The position numbers and the translations under genes were made by a program. The notes beneath the pieces are model-generated. The model had not been told where the DNA came from, did not search any database, and saw only the letters and a list, made by a program, of their open reading frames with translations. From Lutibacter sp. (GTDB lineage Bacteria; Bacteroidota; Bacteroidia; Flavobacteriales; Flavobacteriaceae), in assembly GCA_030683995.1 (NCBI GenBank), contig JAUXPH010000011.1, positions 1-50,997 of the forward strand: DNA of 50,997 nt, written 5' to 3'. Below, one piece after another: positions 33,974 through 42,488 of the stretch. Each line of letters starts with the position of its first letter. Within the stretch, counting starts at the first letter, position 1.

Positions 33974-34783
33974 ATGACAAAGAGTATTTTTTTATTCGCG
34001 TTTTTAATTTTGGGCGCTTCAGCAATTGCACAAAAAGCCCAAAAAATAGGTTATGTTGATTTGGAATATATTCTGGAGAATATTCCTGAATATACGGAAG
34101 CCCAAACAAAAATTAATGCCAAAGCCATCGCTTGGCAAAGCGATATTGAGAAGCAACAAAAAGAAATTGAGGCTTTAAAAGCAGATTTGAATAATGAAAA
34201 AGCGCTTTTGACAAAAGCATTAATTGAAGAGAAAGAGGAAGATATACAAATTAAGGAACTGGATTTAAAAAATCAACAAATTGCGCACTTTGGCACGAAT
34301 GGTGATTTGTTCTTTTTAAGGCAACAGTTGGTAAAACCGGTTCAGGATATTGTGTACAATGCAATTCAGGATATTGCAACAAAAAGAAAGTTTGACTTTG
34401 TGATGGACAAATCGAGTGCGTTGCTTATGTTGTACACCAATAAGGAATATGACATTAGCGAGTTGGTGTTGAACAGCGTTACAAGATCCAAAAAAGTTGA
34501 AGCTGTAAAAGAAAAACAAAATCAGAAAGAGGGTAAAGTTGACATCAATACAGATGAAAATGTCGAAGTAAATACCGAAATTAACAATGAAGCATTGCAA
34601 GAAAAAATAGATGACCGGGAAGCAAAAAAAGAAGCCTTAAAAAATAAAATTGAAGAACAAAAAGCAGAAAAACTAAGACAAAGAGAAGAACAAAAAAAAG
34701 CCATTGAAGAAAAAAGACAACAGAGAATAAAAGAAATTGAAGCGGCCAAAAAAGCCCAACAAGAAAAAAAACAAAATAATTAA
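33974..34783 (+). CDS. OmpH/Skp family periplasmic chaperone with a long charged C-terminal tail
   Basis: A 269-residue exported protein with signal peptide (ending AIAQ). KIGYVDLEYILENIPEYTEAQ is the OmpH/Skp N-terminal strand, followed by two long helices (about 40-110) that form the chaperone 'tentacle' and the returning strand DFVMDKSSALLMLYT. Family members normally end near residue 165-170. Here about 100 more residues follow, almost all Glu/Lys/Gln/Arg (QREEQKKAIEEKRQQRIKE), a predicted coiled coil. It probably holds outer membrane proteins in transit to BamA. A second, normal-length copy lies 19 bases downstream. Confidence 0.9.
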   Translation: MTKSIFLFAFLILGASAIAQKAQKIGYVDLEYILENIPEYTEAQTKINAKAIAWQSDIEKQQKEIEALKADLNNEKALLTKALIEEKEEDIQIKELDLKNQQIAHFGTNGDLFFLRQQLVKPVQDIVYNAIQDIATKRKFDFVMDKSSALLMLYTNKEYDISELVLNSVTRSKKVEAVKEKQNQKEGKVDINTDENVEVNTEINNEALQEKIDDREAKKEALKNKIEEQKAEKLRQREEQKKAIEEKRQQRIKEIEAAKKAQQEKKQNN

Positions 34784-34802
34784 TTTAAACAACAAACAAG
34801 AA

Positions 34803-35303
34803 ATGAAACATTTTAAAACCTTATTATTAATCGCAGTAGTTACTTTAGGATTTAACACCATGCAAGCGCAACAAAAAATTGGTCACATCAGCACCGATTT
34901 GTTAATAAGCCTAATGCCAGAAACGAAAGCTTTAAATACTGAAATTGAAAAATTAAGCAAAACTTATGAGACTGAGTTAAAAGCGGAAGAAGCAAAACTG
35001 GAAGCAAAATTAAAAAAATATGATGCTGAAGCAAGTTCCCAAACAGATGAAGTGAACCAACAAAGATATGCCGAAACTCAAAAAGACAACCAAAATTTAT
35101 ATCAGGCATCTCAAGTTGCAAGAGAAGATATCACCAACAGAAGAAACGAAATTTTAAAACCAATTTTGGAAAAAGCTAAAAAAGCAATTGATGATGTAGC
35201 TAAAGAACAAAGTTTTACCTATGTTTTAGAAGCTTCTACTTTAATTGTAGCAAACGGAACAGATTTGTTGCCAGCAGTGAAAACAAAATTAGGCCTAAAA
35301 TAA
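34803..35303 (+). CDS. OmpH/Skp family periplasmic chaperone
   Basis: A 166-residue exported chaperone of normal family length. The signal peptide MKHFKTLLLIAVVTLG ends MQAQ; then QKIGHISTDLLISLMPETKA, two helices with KTYETELKAEEAKLEAKLK, and the closing SFTYVLEASTLIVANGTDLLPAV. The ATG at 34803 follows the previous stop by 19 bases; earlier in-frame starts lie within that gene. The gene is followed by a strong terminator, so it closes the DUF6089-uppS-bamA-ompH-ompH unit. Confidence 0.93.
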   Translation: MKHFKTLLLIAVVTLGFNTMQAQQKIGHISTDLLISLMPETKALNTEIEKLSKTYETELKAEEAKLEAKLKKYDAEASSQTDEVNQQRYAETQKDNQNLYQASQVAREDITNRRNEILKPILEKAKKAIDDVAKEQSFTYVLEASTLIVANGTDLLPAVKTKLGLK

Positions 35304-35320
35304 AAAATAATAAATGCCTT

Positions 35321-35350
35321 AAAAATCCCGCAATAGCGGGATTTTTTTTT
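35321..35350 (+). terminator. Intrinsic terminator after the ompH pair
   Basis: AAAAATCCCGC and GCGGGATTTTT pair perfectly around AATA, followed by TTTTT. It lies 13 bases upstream of murI. Confidence 0.88.
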
Positions 35351-35362
35351 ACTTTTATCTCT

Positions 35363-36151
35363 ATGAAAAACGAACTTATCGGACTATTTGATTCAGGGAT
35401 TGGCGGCACTTCAATATGGAAAGAAGTGGTAAAACTGCTTCCCAATGAAAACACCATTTATTTGGCCGACAGTAAAAATGCGCCTTACGGAGAAAAGTCA
35501 TCCGAAGAAATTTTGGCTTTAAGCATAAAAAATACAGAGTATTTAATTTCAAAAGGCTGTAAATTAATCATTGTTGCCTGCAACACCGCCACCACCAACG
35601 CCATTGATTATTTAAGAAAAAATTATACGATTCCATTTATCGGAATTGAACCGGCGATTAAACCCGCTGCACTTCTAAGTAAAACTGGCGCTATAGGGAT
35701 TTTAGCCACAAAAGGAACTTTATCGAGCAAATTGTTTGAGAAAACCACAAAAAAATACACCAAAAACATTACCACGATCGAGCAGGATGGCGAAGGATTG
35801 GTTCCATTAATTGAGGAAGGAAAATTAAATTCTCCTGAAATTAGCACATTGCTTTCAACCTATTTAAAGCCAATGCTTCAATTTAATATCGATCATTTGG
35901 TTTTGGGCTGTACGCATTATCCTTACTTAATTCCTCAAATTAAAAAGATAGTTGGCGAAAATGTCACTATTATTGATTCAGGCGAAGCAGTTGCCAAACA
36001 AACAAAAGCTGTTTTAGAAAAATACAGCTTGCTTTCTGCTTCATCAGCTAAAAGCTTTCATCAATTTTATACAAATTCCGAAACAACAGTTTTAAAAGAA
36101 ATTTTAAACGATGTTTCAGTAGCGTTTACAGTTGAAAAACTGGATTTTTAA
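35363..36151 (+). CDS. murI: Glutamate racemase
   Basis: A 262-residue enzyme that makes D-glutamate for peptidoglycan. Both catalytic cysteines are visible, in IIVACNTATTNA and VLGCTHYPYL, with GLFDSGIGGTS at the N-terminus and IDSGEAVA near the end. Length is normal. It starts 13 bases after a strong terminator with no clear promoter box between, so it depends on read-through or a promoter upstream of the hairpin. The stop is followed directly by a dispersed repeat. Confidence 0.97.
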   Translation: MKNELIGLFDSGIGGTSIWKEVVKLLPNENTIYLADSKNAPYGEKSSEEILALSIKNTEYLISKGCKLIIVACNTATTNAIDYLRKNYTIPFIGIEPAIKPAALLSKTGAIGILATKGTLSSKLFEKTTKKYTKNITTIEQDGEGLVPLIEEGKLNSPEISTLLSTYLKPMLQFNIDHLVLGCTHYPYLIPQIKKIVGENVTIIDSGEAVAKQTKAVLEKYSLLSASSAKSFHQFYTNSETTVLKEILNDVSVAFTVEKLDF

Positions 36152-36211
36152 TCCTATCCCCAGCCCCTACCGCGGCAGGTAAACTTTCCTAAGGAAAGGG
36201 AGTTTGATTTG
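36150..36211. repeat. Dispersed intergenic repeat, copy 2
   Basis: Begins AATCCTATCCCCAGCCCC and ends GGAAAGGGAGTTTGATTT, matching the ends of 16426-16471 with a longer middle that includes CCGCGGCAGG. It overlaps the murI stop codon. The rest of the gap to 36304 holds TTGAAACTTGAAACTG-type simple repeats. Confidence 0.65.
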
Positions 36212-36304
36212 GACTTGTAAGAAAATATTTTTTATCTTTCTTAACCAATTTTATAACTTGAAACTTGAAACTGAACTTGTAACTTCTAACGTATTAACTT
36301 TTAA

Positions 36305-36820
36305 CTAATCTTCCTTATACCAACCGGCATATTTAACATAATTATCGGCAATTCTGTTTATTTCTCCCGAAATCAATTCTTCGCTGATATCCTTTATTTT
36401 TTTCGCTGGCATCCCTGCAAATATACAACCCGATTTTACGTGGGTTCCTTTGGTTAAAACAGCTCCGGCTGCAATGATGGAATTGCTTTCCACAATACAA
36501 TCATCCATAACAATGGCGCCCATTCCAATCAGCACATTGTCGTGTATGGTGCATCCGTGAACCAAGGCATTGTGGCCAATCGAAACATTGTTTCCTATAT
36601 TTGTTGGCGATTTTTGATAAGTTGCGTGAATTACCGCACCATCCTGAACATTTACCTTATTGCCCATTTTTATGTAATGTACGTCGCCCCTAATAACGGC
36701 GTTGTACCAAATACTGCATTGGTTCCCCATAATCACTTCCCCAATTATTACCGCGTTTTCAGCGATAAAGCAGTCTTCCCCAAAAATTGGTTTTATTCCG
36801 TTTAATTCTTTGATAATCAT
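36305..36820 (-). CDS. Gamma-carbonic anhydrase-like left-handed beta-helix protein
   Basis: A 171-residue trimeric hexapeptide-repeat protein. Repeats such as IGEVIMGNQCSIWYNAVIRGD, VNVQDGAVIHATY and IGNNVSIGHNALVHGCTIHDN run through most of the chain. The three metal-binding histidines are in place (VIHAT, SIGHNALVHG). Family members are called gamma-carbonic anhydrase, YrdA or PaaY; activity is proven for few of them. The protein is cytoplasmic. It lies between repeats and is probably transcribed alone. Confidence 0.92.
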   Translation of the reverse strand: MIIKELNGIKPIFGEDCFIAENAVIIGEVIMGNQCSIWYNAVIRGDVHYIKMGNKVNVQDGAVIHATYQKSPTNIGNNVSIGHNALVHGCTIHDNVLIGMGAIVMDDCIVESNSIIAAGAVLTKGTHVKSGCIFAGMPAKKIKDISEELISGEINRIADNYVKYAGWYKED

Positions 36821-36885
36821 TTTTGTTTGTTATTTTAAATATATAGCAAATTGGTATATACTATTTTGATTGTTAAAAAAAATTT

Positions 36886-36933
36886 CACCCTGAGCCTTTC
36901 GACTCCGCTCAAGACAAGCTCCGTCGAAGGGCG
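36886..36933. repeat. Palindromic intergenic repeat between the PorP-like and carbonic anhydrase genes
   Basis: CACCCTGAGCCTTTCGAC and GTCGAAGGGCG flank CTCCGCTCAAGACAAGCTCC. CCTTTCGAC and GTCGAAGG are inverted. It follows the stop of the PorP-like gene. I recall similar text as common between flavobacterial genes; copy number was not checked. Confidence 0.6.
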
Positions 36934-36937
36934 TAAA

Positions 36938-37909
36938 TTAGAATGCGCCGTTTATGTTAGGGCAACCGCCTCTTTTTGGTGGTCTGCAACCAAAATTAAA
37001 GCCCAAGGTAATTTGGTGGTAACCTGCATCATCAAACAAGATTTCGCCAGATTGCTTCGTATAGGTATAAGAAGCCATAAAATTTTTATAATTAACACCA
37101 ACAATGGGCGTTAAATAATTGAGCTCCTCGGTATCCGCATTGTCAAATCCTTTTCTGTATGAAAATGCTGCCCAAAGTTGCGCATCTGCTACATCTTTAT
37201 AAACTTTAAAATTAAAATCCACAAACTTCTCTCCTGTTCTTTCAATGGTCTGAGCCATGACTGAAGGCTCCAGTTGCAAACTTTTTCCTTGTCCATAATA
37301 ATATCCCAATGTCACCAAATACCTTCTTAAATTTAGAGATTCATAGCGATCATTGTATAAATTTCTTGCAGATAACATAATATTTTTCGCAGTAAAATAG
37401 GAGAAAAATCCGCCTTTATGGTAAGCCGCACCAAAATCGGCATTGAAATAACTCTCACTTTGAATAATTTGAGAAATCACGGGATCAGGAATCACAAACG
37501 AGCTTTCATCAACATTGTTATTTACGGCCATAAAAGAAAGTCCGAACGACAATTGGTTCACTTCTTCCATTCTTCCGAAGTTTAAATGATAAGCATAAGT
37601 GCCCTGAACGCCTTGTTGGGAATGGTAGCCATTTTTATCATTAAAAAGAATGATGCCAACGCCCATACTTTCCCCTATGCGTGTATGTGCACTCAAAGTT
37701 TGCAAAGATGGCGCATCTTCAATCCCGGCCCATTGATTTCGTGCTGTAAGTCTTATTTTACCGCAATTTCCAACACCAGCGGCCGCCGGATGCACCAAAT
37801 ACACGTTATCCGATAAGTAATCGGAGTATATCGGCAACGTTTCCTGAGCTTTTACAATATTTGCAACGCAAAAAAGAAAAATTAAAATACCTAATTTAAG
37901 TGCTTTCAT
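36938..37909 (-). CDS. PorP/SprF family type IX secretion membrane protein
   Basis: A 323-residue exported outer membrane protein. The signal peptide ends VKAQ and the mature part starts ETLPIYSDYLSDNVYLVHPAAAG, a clear PorP/SprF mark (Y...N.Y..NPA.AG). Alternating strands follow (RLTARNQWAGI, SLQTLSAHTRI, VGIILFNDKNG) to the end, where the chain finishes in FNFGCRPPKRGGCPN. PorP/SprF proteins serve type IX secretion and, beside SprB-like adhesins, gliding. Here no large adhesin gene is adjacent, so the partner is unknown. A TATATTTG box lies at 37926-37933 (minus), 17 bases before the ATG. Confidence 0.92.
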   Translation of the reverse strand: MKALKLGILIFLFCVANIVKAQETLPIYSDYLSDNVYLVHPAAAGVGNCGKIRLTARNQWAGIEDAPSLQTLSAHTRIGESMGVGIILFNDKNGYHSQQGVQGTYAYHLNFGRMEEVNQLSFGLSFMAVNNNVDESSFVIPDPVISQIIQSESYFNADFGAAYHKGGFFSYFTAKNIMLSARNLYNDRYESLNLRRYLVTLGYYYGQGKSLQLEPSVMAQTIERTGEKFVDFNFKVYKDVADAQLWAAFSYRKGFDNADTEELNYLTPIVGVNYKNFMASYTYTKQSGEILFDDAGYHQITLGFNFGCRPPKRGGCPNINGAF

Positions 37910-37925
37910 TGATAAAAAATAATTC

Positions 37926-37933
37926 CAAATATA
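37926..37933 (-). promoter_or_regulatory. Candidate promoter box of the PorP/SprF-like gene
   Basis: TATATTTG on the minus strand, 16 bases upstream of the ATG. Confidence 0.4.
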
Positions 37934-38083
37934 TCATAATTATGCCTAATAAAAGAGTTAAAGAGCATTTTATTGAACGATAAACTAAAAGTGATTGCCA
38001 TTAATTATTGAAATCTTCCAAGTTGAAAAACCTGCTTTTTATTTGTTTTAACAAAAATTTAATCGACCACTTTAAAAAATTCG

Positions 38084-38091
38084 TATCTTTG
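38084..38091 (+). promoter_or_regulatory. Candidate promoter box of the copper island
   Basis: TATCTTTG fits TAnnTTTG, 9 bases before the ATG at 38101. No palindrome of a CsoR- or CueR-type operator was seen nearby. Confidence 0.5.
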
Positions 38092-38100
38092 TAATTGGTT

Positions 38101-38517
38101 ATGAAGCAAATTTTAAGGAAAATATCATCAATTATGATGGCATTTGTAGTGTTATTCTCTACAATGTCATTTACCTTTAGTGAGCACTATTGTGGTCATA
38201 AGTTGGTTGATATTGGGGTGTTTTCTAAAGCTGAAGCTTGCGGAATGGAGACGCAAAAACAAACTTCCTCTGGAGATTGTGAACTTTCAAAAAGCGATTG
38301 CTGCAAAGATGAAGTGAAACAATTCACTGGTCAAAAAGAATTAAACACCAGTTTTTCCTCCTTAAATTTTGATCAGCAAATTTTTGTTGCTTCATTTACT
38401 TACGCCTATCTTAATTTATTTGATGGGTTGGCAGTAAACATTATTCCTTTTAAAAATTACACGCCACCATTGCTGGTCGCGGACATTCTTGTTTTAGACC
38501 AAGTTTTAATTATTTGA
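38101..38517 (+). CDS. Small exported HYC_CC_PP-type protein of metal efflux loci
   Basis: A 138-residue protein with an N-terminal hydrophobic signal or anchor (about residues 5-28). The three marks that give the family its name are present: HYC in SEHYCGHKL, CC in KSDCCKDE and PP in NYTPPLL. Such proteins stand at the head of CusA-type efflux operons in Bacteroidota; the Cys/His residues suggest metal binding, but no function is proven. The ATG at 38101 is preferred over an in-frame TTG two codons upstream. The gene ends 122 bases before cusA and shares its promoter. Confidence 0.85.
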   Translation: MKQILRKISSIMMAFVVLFSTMSFTFSEHYCGHKLVDIGVFSKAEACGMETQKQTSSGDCELSKSDCCKDEVKQFTGQKELNTSFSSLNFDQQIFVASFTYAYLNLFDGLAVNIIPFKNYTPPLLVADILVLDQVLII

Positions 38518-38638
38518 TTATTTTTCGTTTTATTTGATCGCCAAAGAGTTTAACTTTAGGCGTTAAAGCATTGTTATGATTTTTTTAAATTCATTTCTTT
38601 ATGCCTTTTTAAAATCAACTTATAAAATAATCAAAAAA

Positions 38639-41600
38639 ATGTTTAACAGACTTGTAAAATTTTTTCTCGAAAACAGGCTAATTACTTTTATCTTCCTAAT
38701 AACTTTTGTGGTATACGGAATGGTTGTAATGCCATTTAATACTGAAACAGGCTTTTTACCACGTAACCCCATTCCCGTAGACGCTATTCCAGATATTGGT
38801 GATAATCAACAAATTATAGCAACGGAATGGATGGGGAGATCACCCAAAGATATACAGGATCAGATTACTTATCCCCTAACAACAGCTTTATTAGGCATTC
38901 CGGGCGTTCAAAATATACGTAGCACTTCTATGTTTGGAATGTCATTCATCTATATCATTTTTGATGATGATGTGGAATTTTATTGGAGCCGATCCCGAAT
39001 ACTTGAAAAACTAAATTCTTTACCCAGAGGAACTTTGCCGCAAGGGGTACAGCCTGCTTTGGGTCCTGATGCAACAGCGTTGGGTCAAATCTATTGGTAT
39101 ACACTTGAAGGCCGTAATCCGAAAACTGGAGAACCTAATGGAGGATGGAATCCCCAAGAATTAAGAACTGTTCAAGATTTTTATGTAAAATATGGGCTTG
39201 CTACGGCCAAAGGAGTTTCTGAAGTGGCATCAATAGGAGGTTTCATAAAAGAATATCAAGTGGATCTTAATCCTGAGGCATTGAAAGCATATGGTGTCAC
39301 AGTAATGGATGTTATGAATGCTGTCAGTAAAAGCAATTTAGATATTGGTGCGGAAACCATAGAATTGAATCAAGTAGAATATATTATTCGAGGTTTGGGA
39401 TATATAAAAAATCTTAGTGACCTTGAAAATTCTGTGATTACAGTTCGTAATAATGTTCCTGTTCGAATAAAAGACGTTGCCACTGTTTTATTTGGTCCCG
39501 CAACACGACGTGGAGGTTTAGACAAATCAGGCACCGAAGCAGTTGGCGCTGTTGTGGTAGCTCGATATGGATCAAATCCGATGGAAGTGATTAATAATTT
39601 AAAAGAAAAAATTAAAGAAATTGAAGCGGGGATGCCACAAAAAACATTGGCAGACGGCAGTGTTTCAAAGGTTACGATTGTGCCCTTTTACGACCGTACC
39701 GGTTTAATCAAAGAAACAATCGGGACGCTTGAATCGGCACTCTCGCACGAAATATTGATTAGTATCATCGTAGTTATTATACTTGTTATGAACCTAAAAG
39801 CTTCATTTATAGTGGCTGGATTACTGCCAATTGGTGTGTTGATGACCTTTATTATGATGCATTTTTTCGGGGTTGATGCCAATGTAGTTGCCCTGTCGGG
39901 TATTGCGATTGCTATAGGGGTGATGATTGATGTTGGGATTATTGATGTTGAAAACATACTCCGGCATTTGGAGATGCCAGAAAATAAAGGCGTTCGCGGA
40001 AAAAAATTAATGATGGTAATTTATAATGCAACTGTTGAAGTAAGAGATGCCATTGTAACATCAATGGCAACCACTATTGTAAGTTTCTTGCCTGTATTTG
40101 CGATGGAAGCTGCGGAAGGCAAGCTTTTTCATCCGCTTGCTTTAACCAAAACCTTTGCGTTATTATCAGCATTTATACTCGGAATTATTGTATTGCCAAC
40201 CTTGGTTCATATCCTATTCAATATAAGATTTGATGCCAAAAAAATAAAGAAAATTTGGAATTGGGCCCTTATTATTTCAGGAATCTTAATTCTTGTTTTT
40301 TGGTTCTATTGGCCTGCATTTGCCTTAATTGCAATCGGCATAAATAATTTATACGCGCATCGTTGGCCAGAAAACAGAAAAGAGTTTACCAACTATATCA
40401 ATGTTGGCATTACAGTTTTGGTTGCCGTGTTTTTCTTGTCAGAAGAATGGCTTCCATTAGGTGCACAAAACAGTCTTTTTGTTAATTTCTTATTTGTGGC
40501 CACAATCATTTCTGTTATTCTAGGAGCTTTGATGTCTATGGTTTATTTCTATGAACCCATTCTTAGATGGGCTTTGGCCAACAAAAAGAAATTTTTATTG
40601 CTTCCCGGATTTACGTTGCTCTTTGGGTTTTTAATTTGGATGGGTTTTGAACAGACTTTTGGATTTGTGGGAAATGGGTTTGAAAAAGTTGGATGGGACT
40701 CGTTTAGACAAACAAAATTTTGGAAAGCTAGTGTCAATAAATTTCCTGGTCTCGGCAAAGAATTTATGCCTTCGCTCAACGAAGGATCCTTTTTGTTAAT
40801 GCCAACCAGTATGCCACATACAAGTATTGGACAAAATCTTAATTACATTGAAACGCTCGATAAAAGGTTGTCGGTAATTCCCGAAGTTGAGATTGCTGTT
40901 GGAAAATGGGGACGGGTAAATTCCGCGCTTGACCCCGCTCCTGTCCAAATGTTTGAGAACACCATCAATTATCGTTCTGAATATATGTTGGATGAAGACG
41001 GCCATAAACAACAATTTAAAGTAGATAAAGAGGATAACTTTATTTTAAGAAACGGCAAAAAATACAATCCCAGAAAAGACAACTTCAGAATAATTTCAAG
41101 AGATAGCCTGATTCCTGATTCAAATGGAGAGTATTTTCGTCAGTGGCGGCCTGAAATAAAAAACACCCATGATATTTGGAACGAAATTGTTAAAGTAACC
41201 AATATTCCGGGATTGACTTCAGCCCCTAAATTACAACCTATTGAAGCGCGTTTGGTAATGCTTTCAACAGGAATGCGAGCGCCAATGGGTTTAAAAGTAT
41301 ATGGGCCTGATCTTACAACAATAGAAGCGGCTGGTTTACAATTTGAGAAAGCATTAAAAGATGTCCCAACAGTTAAAGCTTCCACAGTGTTTTATGACCG
41401 TGCAGTAGGAGCGCCTTATCTTGAAATAAAGCTAAATCGAGAAGCAATGGCGCGATATGGAATGAGAGTTAGTGATGTTCAGGAAGTATTGCAAGTGGCT
41501 GTTGGCGGAATGTCATTAAGCAATTCCGTTGAAGGCCGTGAACGTTTCCCAATACGCATACGTTATGCAAGAGAGTTGAGAGACAATCCCGAAGACCTTA

Positions 41601-42487
41601 AAAGAATTCTTATTCCTTCAATGAACGGTGTTCAAATTCCATTGGAGGAAATTGCGGATATTTCCTATACCAAAGATGCGCAAATGATTCGAAGTGAAAA
41701 TACCTTTCTTTTGGGTTATGTTATTTTTGATAAACAGGAAGGGAAAGCAGAAGTGGATGTGGTGGAAGATGCCGCCAAAATTTTAAAGGAAAAAATAGCA
41801 TCGGGAGCGCTAGTATTGCCTAAAGGCGTTACCTATAAATTTGCCGGAAATTATGAACAACAAGTCAGAGCCAGCAAAAGACTGTCAATAGTAATTCCAA
41901 TAAGTTTATTTTTGATTTTGCTGCTGTTATATTTTCAATTTAAAACCATCATTGCTTCCTTAATCCATTTTTCTGGAGTATTTGTTGCCTTTGCCGGCGG
42001 ATTTATTATGATTTGGCTTTATGGACAAGACTGGTTCCTTAATTTTGAGGTATCGGGAATCAATCTTCGGGATATGTTTCAGATACATCCAATTAATTTA
42101 AGTGTTGCTGTATGGGTTGGATTTATAGCCTTGTTTGGAATTGCAACAGATGATGGCGTAATGATGGGTACTTACATTCATCAAACATTTGAAGAGAAAC
42201 AGCCATCAACCGTTCACGACGTTCGAGAAGCGGTTGTTGAAGCCGGAAAAAAACGTGTTAGACCCGCAATGATGACGGCTGCTGTAGCAATTATAGCTTT
42301 ACTGCCTGTATTGTCCTCAACAGGAAAAGGAGCGGATATTATGATTCCAATGGCAATCCCAACATTCGGCGGGATGATTATTCAAGTAATGACCGTATTT
42401 GTTGTCCCTTTATTTCAGGCAATGTGGAGAGAATGGGCTGTTACGCGCGAACCCAATAAAGAAATTCAATTAATTGAAAATACATAG
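38639..42487 (+). CDS. cusA: CusA-type RND pump for Cu(I)/Ag(I), enlarged
   Basis: A 1282-residue inner-membrane RND transporter, about 240 residues longer than E. coli CusA. It drives metal out of the periplasm through CusB and the outer membrane channel, powered by protons. The methionine triad that binds Cu(I)/Ag(I) is conserved: M721 (LLMPTS), M771 (PVQMFEN) and M874 (RLVMLSTGM). The first two are 50 apart as in E. coli; the third is pushed back by about 54 residues by a polar insert. About 150 extra residues, with additional hydrophobic segments, precede M721. The transport core has GIAIAIGVMIDVGI and GIATDDGVMMG. ATG 38639 gives the usual MFNRLVKFF start. The stop is 1 base before the TolC-like gene. 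Confidence 0.93.
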   Translation: MFNRLVKFFLENRLITFIFLITFVVYGMVVMPFNTETGFLPRNPIPVDAIPDIGDNQQIIATEWMGRSPKDIQDQITYPLTTALLGIPGVQNIRSTSMFGMSFIYIIFDDDVEFYWSRSRILEKLNSLPRGTLPQGVQPALGPDATALGQIYWYTLEGRNPKTGEPNGGWNPQELRTVQDFYVKYGLATAKGVSEVASIGGFIKEYQVDLNPEALKAYGVTVMDVMNAVSKSNLDIGAETIELNQVEYIIRGLGYIKNLSDLENSVITVRNNVPVRIKDVATVLFGPATRRGGLDKSGTEAVGAVVVARYGSNPMEVINNLKEKIKEIEAGMPQKTLADGSVSKVTIVPFYDRTGLIKETIGTLESALSHEILISIIVVIILVMNLKASFIVAGLLPIGVLMTFIMMHFFGVDANVVALSGIAIAIGVMIDVGIIDVENILRHLEMPENKGVRGKKLMMVIYNATVEVRDAIVTSMATTIVSFLPVFAMEAAEGKLFHPLALTKTFALLSAFILGIIVLPTLVHILFNIRFDAKKIKKIWNWALIISGILILVFWFYWPAFALIAIGINNLYAHRWPENRKEFTNYINVGITVLVAVFFLSEEWLPLGAQNSLFVNFLFVATIISVILGALMSMVYFYEPILRWALANKKKFLLLPGFTLLFGFLIWMGFEQTFGFVGNGFEKVGWDSFRQTKFWKASVNKFPGLGKEFMPSLNEGSFLLMPTSMPHTSIGQNLNYIETLDKRLSVIPEVEIAVGKWGRVNSALDPAPVQMFENTINYRSEYMLDEDGHKQQFKVDKEDNFILRNGKKYNPRKDNFRIISRDSLIPDSNGEYFRQWRPEIKNTHDIWNEIVKVTNIPGLTSAPKLQPIEARLVMLSTGMRAPMGLKVYGPDLTTIEAAGLQFEKALKDVPTVKASTVFYDRAVGAPYLEIKLNREAMARYGMRVSDVQEVLQVAVGGMSLSNSVEGRERFPIRIRYARELRDNPEDLKRILIPSMNGVQIPLEEIADISYTKDAQMIRSENTFLLGYVIFDKQEGKAEVDVVEDAAKILKEKIASGALVLPKGVTYKFAGNYEQQVRASKRLSIVIPISLFLILLLLYFQFKTIIASLIHFSGVFVAFAGGFIMIWLYGQDWFLNFEVSGINLRDMFQIHPINLSVAVWVGFIALFGIATDDGVMMGTYIHQTFEEKQPSTVHDVREAVVEAGKKRVRPAMMTAAVAIIALLPVLSSTGKGADIMIPMAIPTFGGMIIQVMTVFVVPLFQAMWREWAVTREPNKEIQLIENT

Positions 42488-42488
42488 T

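Noticed and set aside
38639-42487. CzcA-type zinc/cobalt pump
   Set aside because: The three Cu(I)/Ag(I) methionines are all present in matching context, and the neighbours (HMA, multicopper oxidase, CxMHP units) are copper genes.
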